64,000 bases of DNA from Chryseobacterium sp. G0186 (GTDB lineage Bacteria; Bacteroidota; Bacteroidia; Flavobacteriales; Weeksellaceae), in NCBI RefSeq assembly GCF_003815675.1, contig NZ_CP033918.1, positions 4,898,001 through 4,962,000 of the forward strand, written 5' to 3'. The first letter of the stretch is position 1. Each line of letters opens with the position of its first letter. Of the stretch, positions 62,123-64,000 are shown piece by piece. The position numbers were made by a program, and so were the translations under genes. Under the pieces are notes generated by a model. That model had not been told where the DNA came from. It saw nothing but the letters and a program-made list of their open reading frames with translations, and did not search any database.

Positions 62123-62145
62123 TTATTTTTAATTATTCTAATTAA
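62123..62145 (-). promoter_or_regulatory. Fur-like box upstream of the siderophore receptor
   Basis: ATTTTTAATTATTCTAAT on the plus strand, matching the boxes at 30606 and 31599 at most positions. A minus-strand TAATTTTG between it and the receptor could be the -7 box. Confidence 0.5.
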
Positions 62146-62268
62146 TATTAAAAATTATTGACCTATAAAATTAAATAAACATTGTAGATCAGATAAATGC
62201 ATAATTGAAAAGGGAAGATTCAAGTCCATATTTTTTGCTTCTAATGTATTTTACAATGTTGAAATAAA

Positions 62269-62724
62269 TCAATGTACCGGTTCTGAAAGCAGTATGTCAG
62301 GAGATCCGCTGTAGAAGACAATAAGAGTAGCACCTTTATCCCCGGTTTTTCCCCGATGAGCTATATTAACCATTTCCGGAAGTACCTGTCCCTGTTTTAT
62401 CCATTGCGTTTTGCCATCTTCTTTTCTTTCAATCTGAATTTCGCCTTTTTCTACATAAGCAGCATTGATAACCGGATGTTTGTGCCAGTCCAACGCTTTA
62501 TTGGGAGGAACAGAGATTTTAAGGACTGATATTTCTGGCTGTCCGCTTGGATAGCTGGAGTATAATGTCCCATCCCATGACTTTGTGGTTTTCAATAAAG
62601 TTACCGATTCTATTTTATCAGAATATTCTGACGGCTGATCCTGTGATGAAGAATTGTCACAAGATAAAGTGAGGGCAAAGAGTACAACACATAATGCTGA
62701 ACACAATAAATTTTCCTTTGTCAT
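62269..62724 (-). CDS. Cupin-domain lipoprotein
   Basis: A 151-residue lipoprotein (LFALTLSCDNSSSQD) with a single cupin. Metal ligands are likely in LDWHKHPVINAAYVEKGEIQIE (H-x-H, then Glu) and the distal His in MVNIAHRGKTGDKG. Function unknown; it stands alone, divergent from the small lipoprotein gene. Confidence 0.8.
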   Translation of the reverse strand: MTKENLLCSALCVVLFALTLSCDNSSSQDQPSEYSDKIESVTLLKTTKSWDGTLYSSYPSGQPEISVLKISVPPNKALDWHKHPVINAAYVEKGEIQIERKEDGKTQWIKQGQVLPEMVNIAHRGKTGDKGATLIVFYSGSPDILLSEPVH

Positions 62725-62927
62725 AAACTTAGATTAATATTTTGTTTTGTTTTTGATCATTTGGTTATGCAAAAATAATCATCAAATTTAAAATTCCCTT
62801 ATGTTTGAATTATATTTTATTATTTGTTGAATTTAATTTTCAGTCGTTAAAAATATTTTTCAAAGAAAACATTTGTCATAAGTTTAAAAGTTTATTTTTT
62901 ATATTTTTGCTACCAAATTAGAAAACA

Positions 62928-63146
62928 ATGAAAAAAGTATTAGCAATTGCATTTATCGGAGGTTTATTGGTAGCTAGCTGCTCTAAGAAAGTAGATCACT
63001 CATTACAGGACAGCAACACTATGATGGAAGAGCCGGAAACAACTACTGTAGTAGATTCTACGGCTAAGCCTGCTGCTCCAGCTGCTGCAACACCAACTAC
63101 ACCTGCTCCTGAAGCTGCTAAAACAGATTCTACAGCGAAAAAATAA
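62928..63146 (+). CDS. Small Ala/Pro/Thr-rich lipoprotein
   Basis: A 72-residue lipoprotein: signal MKKVLAIAFIGGLLVASCSKK, then a low-complexity tail of Ala, Pro and Thr (AKPAAPAAATPTTPAPEAAK) likely to be unstructured. Its stop overlaps the start of the cytochrome gene by one base. TATTTTTG at 62902-62909 may be the -7 box. Possibly a linker or spacer protein; function unknown. Confidence 0.72.
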   Translation: MKKVLAIAFIGGLLVASCSKKVDHSLQDSNTMMEEPETTTVVDSTAKPAAPAAATPTTPAPEAAKTDSTAKK

Positions 63147-63517
63147 TGAAAAACTTGTTTTTGGCAGGAACTCTGGGTCTTTTGATCTTTTCCTGTTCTA
63201 AAAAAGAAAATACGGCAGAAGTCGCATCTTCTGATGCTGCACCAGTGTCAGCTCCGGCAAAATCCAATCTTTCAGGTGATCAGATCATGGAAACTTTGGA
63301 TTGCTCAGGCTGTCACTCTGTCAATGAGAGAATGATAGGACCTTCTTATCAGGAAATAGCAGCTAAATATTCTGAAAAGGATGTTGAGTTGCTTGCTTCC
63401 AAGATTATAGAGGGCGGAAGTGGAGTTTGGGGAGGTGTCCCAATGGCTGCCCATCCACAGGTATCTAAGGAAGATGCCAAAAAAATGGTAGAGTATATTT
63501 TAAGTCAGAAGAAATAA
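63146..63517 (+). CDS. c-type cytochrome lipoprotein
   Basis: A 123-residue class I cytochrome c. Lipoprotein signal (LLIFSCSKKEN), an Ala/Ser/Pro linker, then heme motif CSGCH (Cys53, Cys56, His57) and the axial Met in GGVPM (about residue 100). MIGPSYQEIAAKY fits the c551/c552 type. It would carry electrons in the periplasm, tethered to a membrane. It overlaps the small lipoprotein gene by one base and precedes rlmF by three bases. Confidence 0.9.
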   Translation: MKNLFLAGTLGLLIFSCSKKENTAEVASSDAAPVSAPAKSNLSGDQIMETLDCSGCHSVNERMIGPSYQEIAAKYSEKDVELLASKIIEGGSGVWGGVPMAAHPQVSKEDAKKMVEYILSQKK

Positions 63518-63520
63518 AAT

Positions 63521-64000
63521 ATGTCCACCGAAAAATCCAGTCTGCATACAAGAAATCTGCATCGGAATCCCTATGATTTTGATCAGCTTATTTCTTGTGT
63601 GCCGGAACTGAAACACTTTGTTTTTATGAATGCCTATCAAACGGCAACCATCAACTTTAGTATTCCGAAGGCAGTTAAACTTCTTAACAAAGCCTTACTT
63701 CTACACTTTTATAATATTAAAAACTGGGATATTCCCGATGCCAATCTATGTCCTCCCATTCCGGGACGGGCAGATTATGTACATTATATTGCCGATCTGA
63801 TTACCGACCAACAGGGTAGAATTCCTACTGGGATTTCTGTAAAAGGATTAGATGTGGGGGTAGGAGCAAATCTTGTTTACCCTTTAATTGCCCACCAGTC
63901 CTATGGTTGGAAAATGTTGGGAACAGATATCAATCAGGATTCATTGAAGAATGCGCAGAATATTTTGGATCAGAATCCGGATCTTTCAAATGCCATTCAA
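63521..64000 (+). CDS. rlmF: 23S rRNA (adenine(1618)-N(6))-methyltransferase, N-terminal part
   Basis: 160 codons from the ATG at 63521 to the window edge. HTRNLHRNPYDFDQLISCVPEL, INFSIPKAVKLLNKALL and LCPPIPGRADYVHYIADLI are characteristic of RlmF. The SAM-binding motif is LDVGVGANLVYPLIA. It methylates A1618 of 23S rRNA. The NPPF catalytic motif lies beyond the edge. Confidence 0.92.
   Translation, partial: MSTEKSSLHTRNLHRNPYDFDQLISCVPELKHFVFMNAYQTATINFSIPKAVKLLNKALLLHFYNIKNWDIPDANLCPPIPGRADYVHYIADLITDQQGRIPTGISVKGLDVGVGANLVYPLIAHQSYGWKMLGTDINQDSLKNAQNILDQNPDLSNAIQ

Overview
The window reads as chromosomal DNA of a flavobacterium, most likely a Chryseobacterium (Weeksellaceae, Bacteroidota). 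Reasons seen in the sequence: AT-rich DNA, Bacteroidota promoter boxes (TAnnTTTG) upstream of many genes, gliding genes gldF and gldG, C-terminal type IX secretion (T9SS) sorting domains, a protein-glutaminase of the Chryseobacterium proteolyticum type (44577-45539), and a Tat-exported glycosylasparaginase of the Elizabethkingia/Flavobacterium meningosepticum type. I see no rRNA, tRNA, CRISPR array, prophage or transposase.

Layout. 1-2539: an efflux operon on the minus strand (DUF3302 protein, HlyD adaptor, TolC-type protein cut by the window edge) and a Crp/Fnr regulator. 2684-8326: glycosylasparaginase, a lipoprotein, CutC, a GxxExxY protein preceded by a MITE-like repeat and a truncated copy of itself, and a beta-mannosidase. 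8357-9252: a ParDE toxin-antitoxin pair flanked by two copies of a hairpin repeat. 9364-21977: AEC transporter, PriA, PBP4/DacB, a T9SS M1 aminopeptidase, a cupin/JmjC protein, Kbl, HemJ and GldFG. 22034-29114: serine hydrolase, PI-PLC-like protein, DUF2314/ankyrin and DUF4268 proteins, and an Rrf2 regulator beside a TauE-type exporter.

29240-40297 is a heme-acquisition locus: two T9SS-type secreted proteins (one HmuY-like) on the minus strand, divergent from a TonB receptor, HmuY lipoprotein, heme-binding lipoprotein, FecCD permease, ATPase, methyltransferase, HemS-type heme-degrading factor and a ChaN-like protein. A second iron locus at 55015-62056 holds a PepSY reductase, two TonB-type receptors and a DUF4374 lipoprotein. 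Similar Fur-like boxes lie upstream of both loci.

40300-46573: repeats, an exported peptide-deformylase-like protein lacking the usual metal-ligand cysteine, a nitroreductase-ohrR-ohr operon with a clear palindromic operator, an SDR, the protein-glutaminase and LipB. 46605-54084 is a complete trp operon on the minus strand (trpE-G-D-C-F-GNAT-B-A). It is preceded by a 25-codon leader peptide with three consecutive Trp codons and an intrinsic terminator, so transcription attenuation is very likely. 62269-64000: cupin lipoprotein, small lipoprotein, c-type cytochrome and the 5' part of rlmF.

The most interesting items are the trp attenuator, the Fur-like boxes shared by the two iron loci, a CTAC-N7-GTAG operator shared by two distant promoters, the ParDE and OhrR operators lying inside their promoters, the Cys-to-Asp deformylase, and several inverted-repeat elements. 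All family assignments come from reading motifs by eye; no database search was run.
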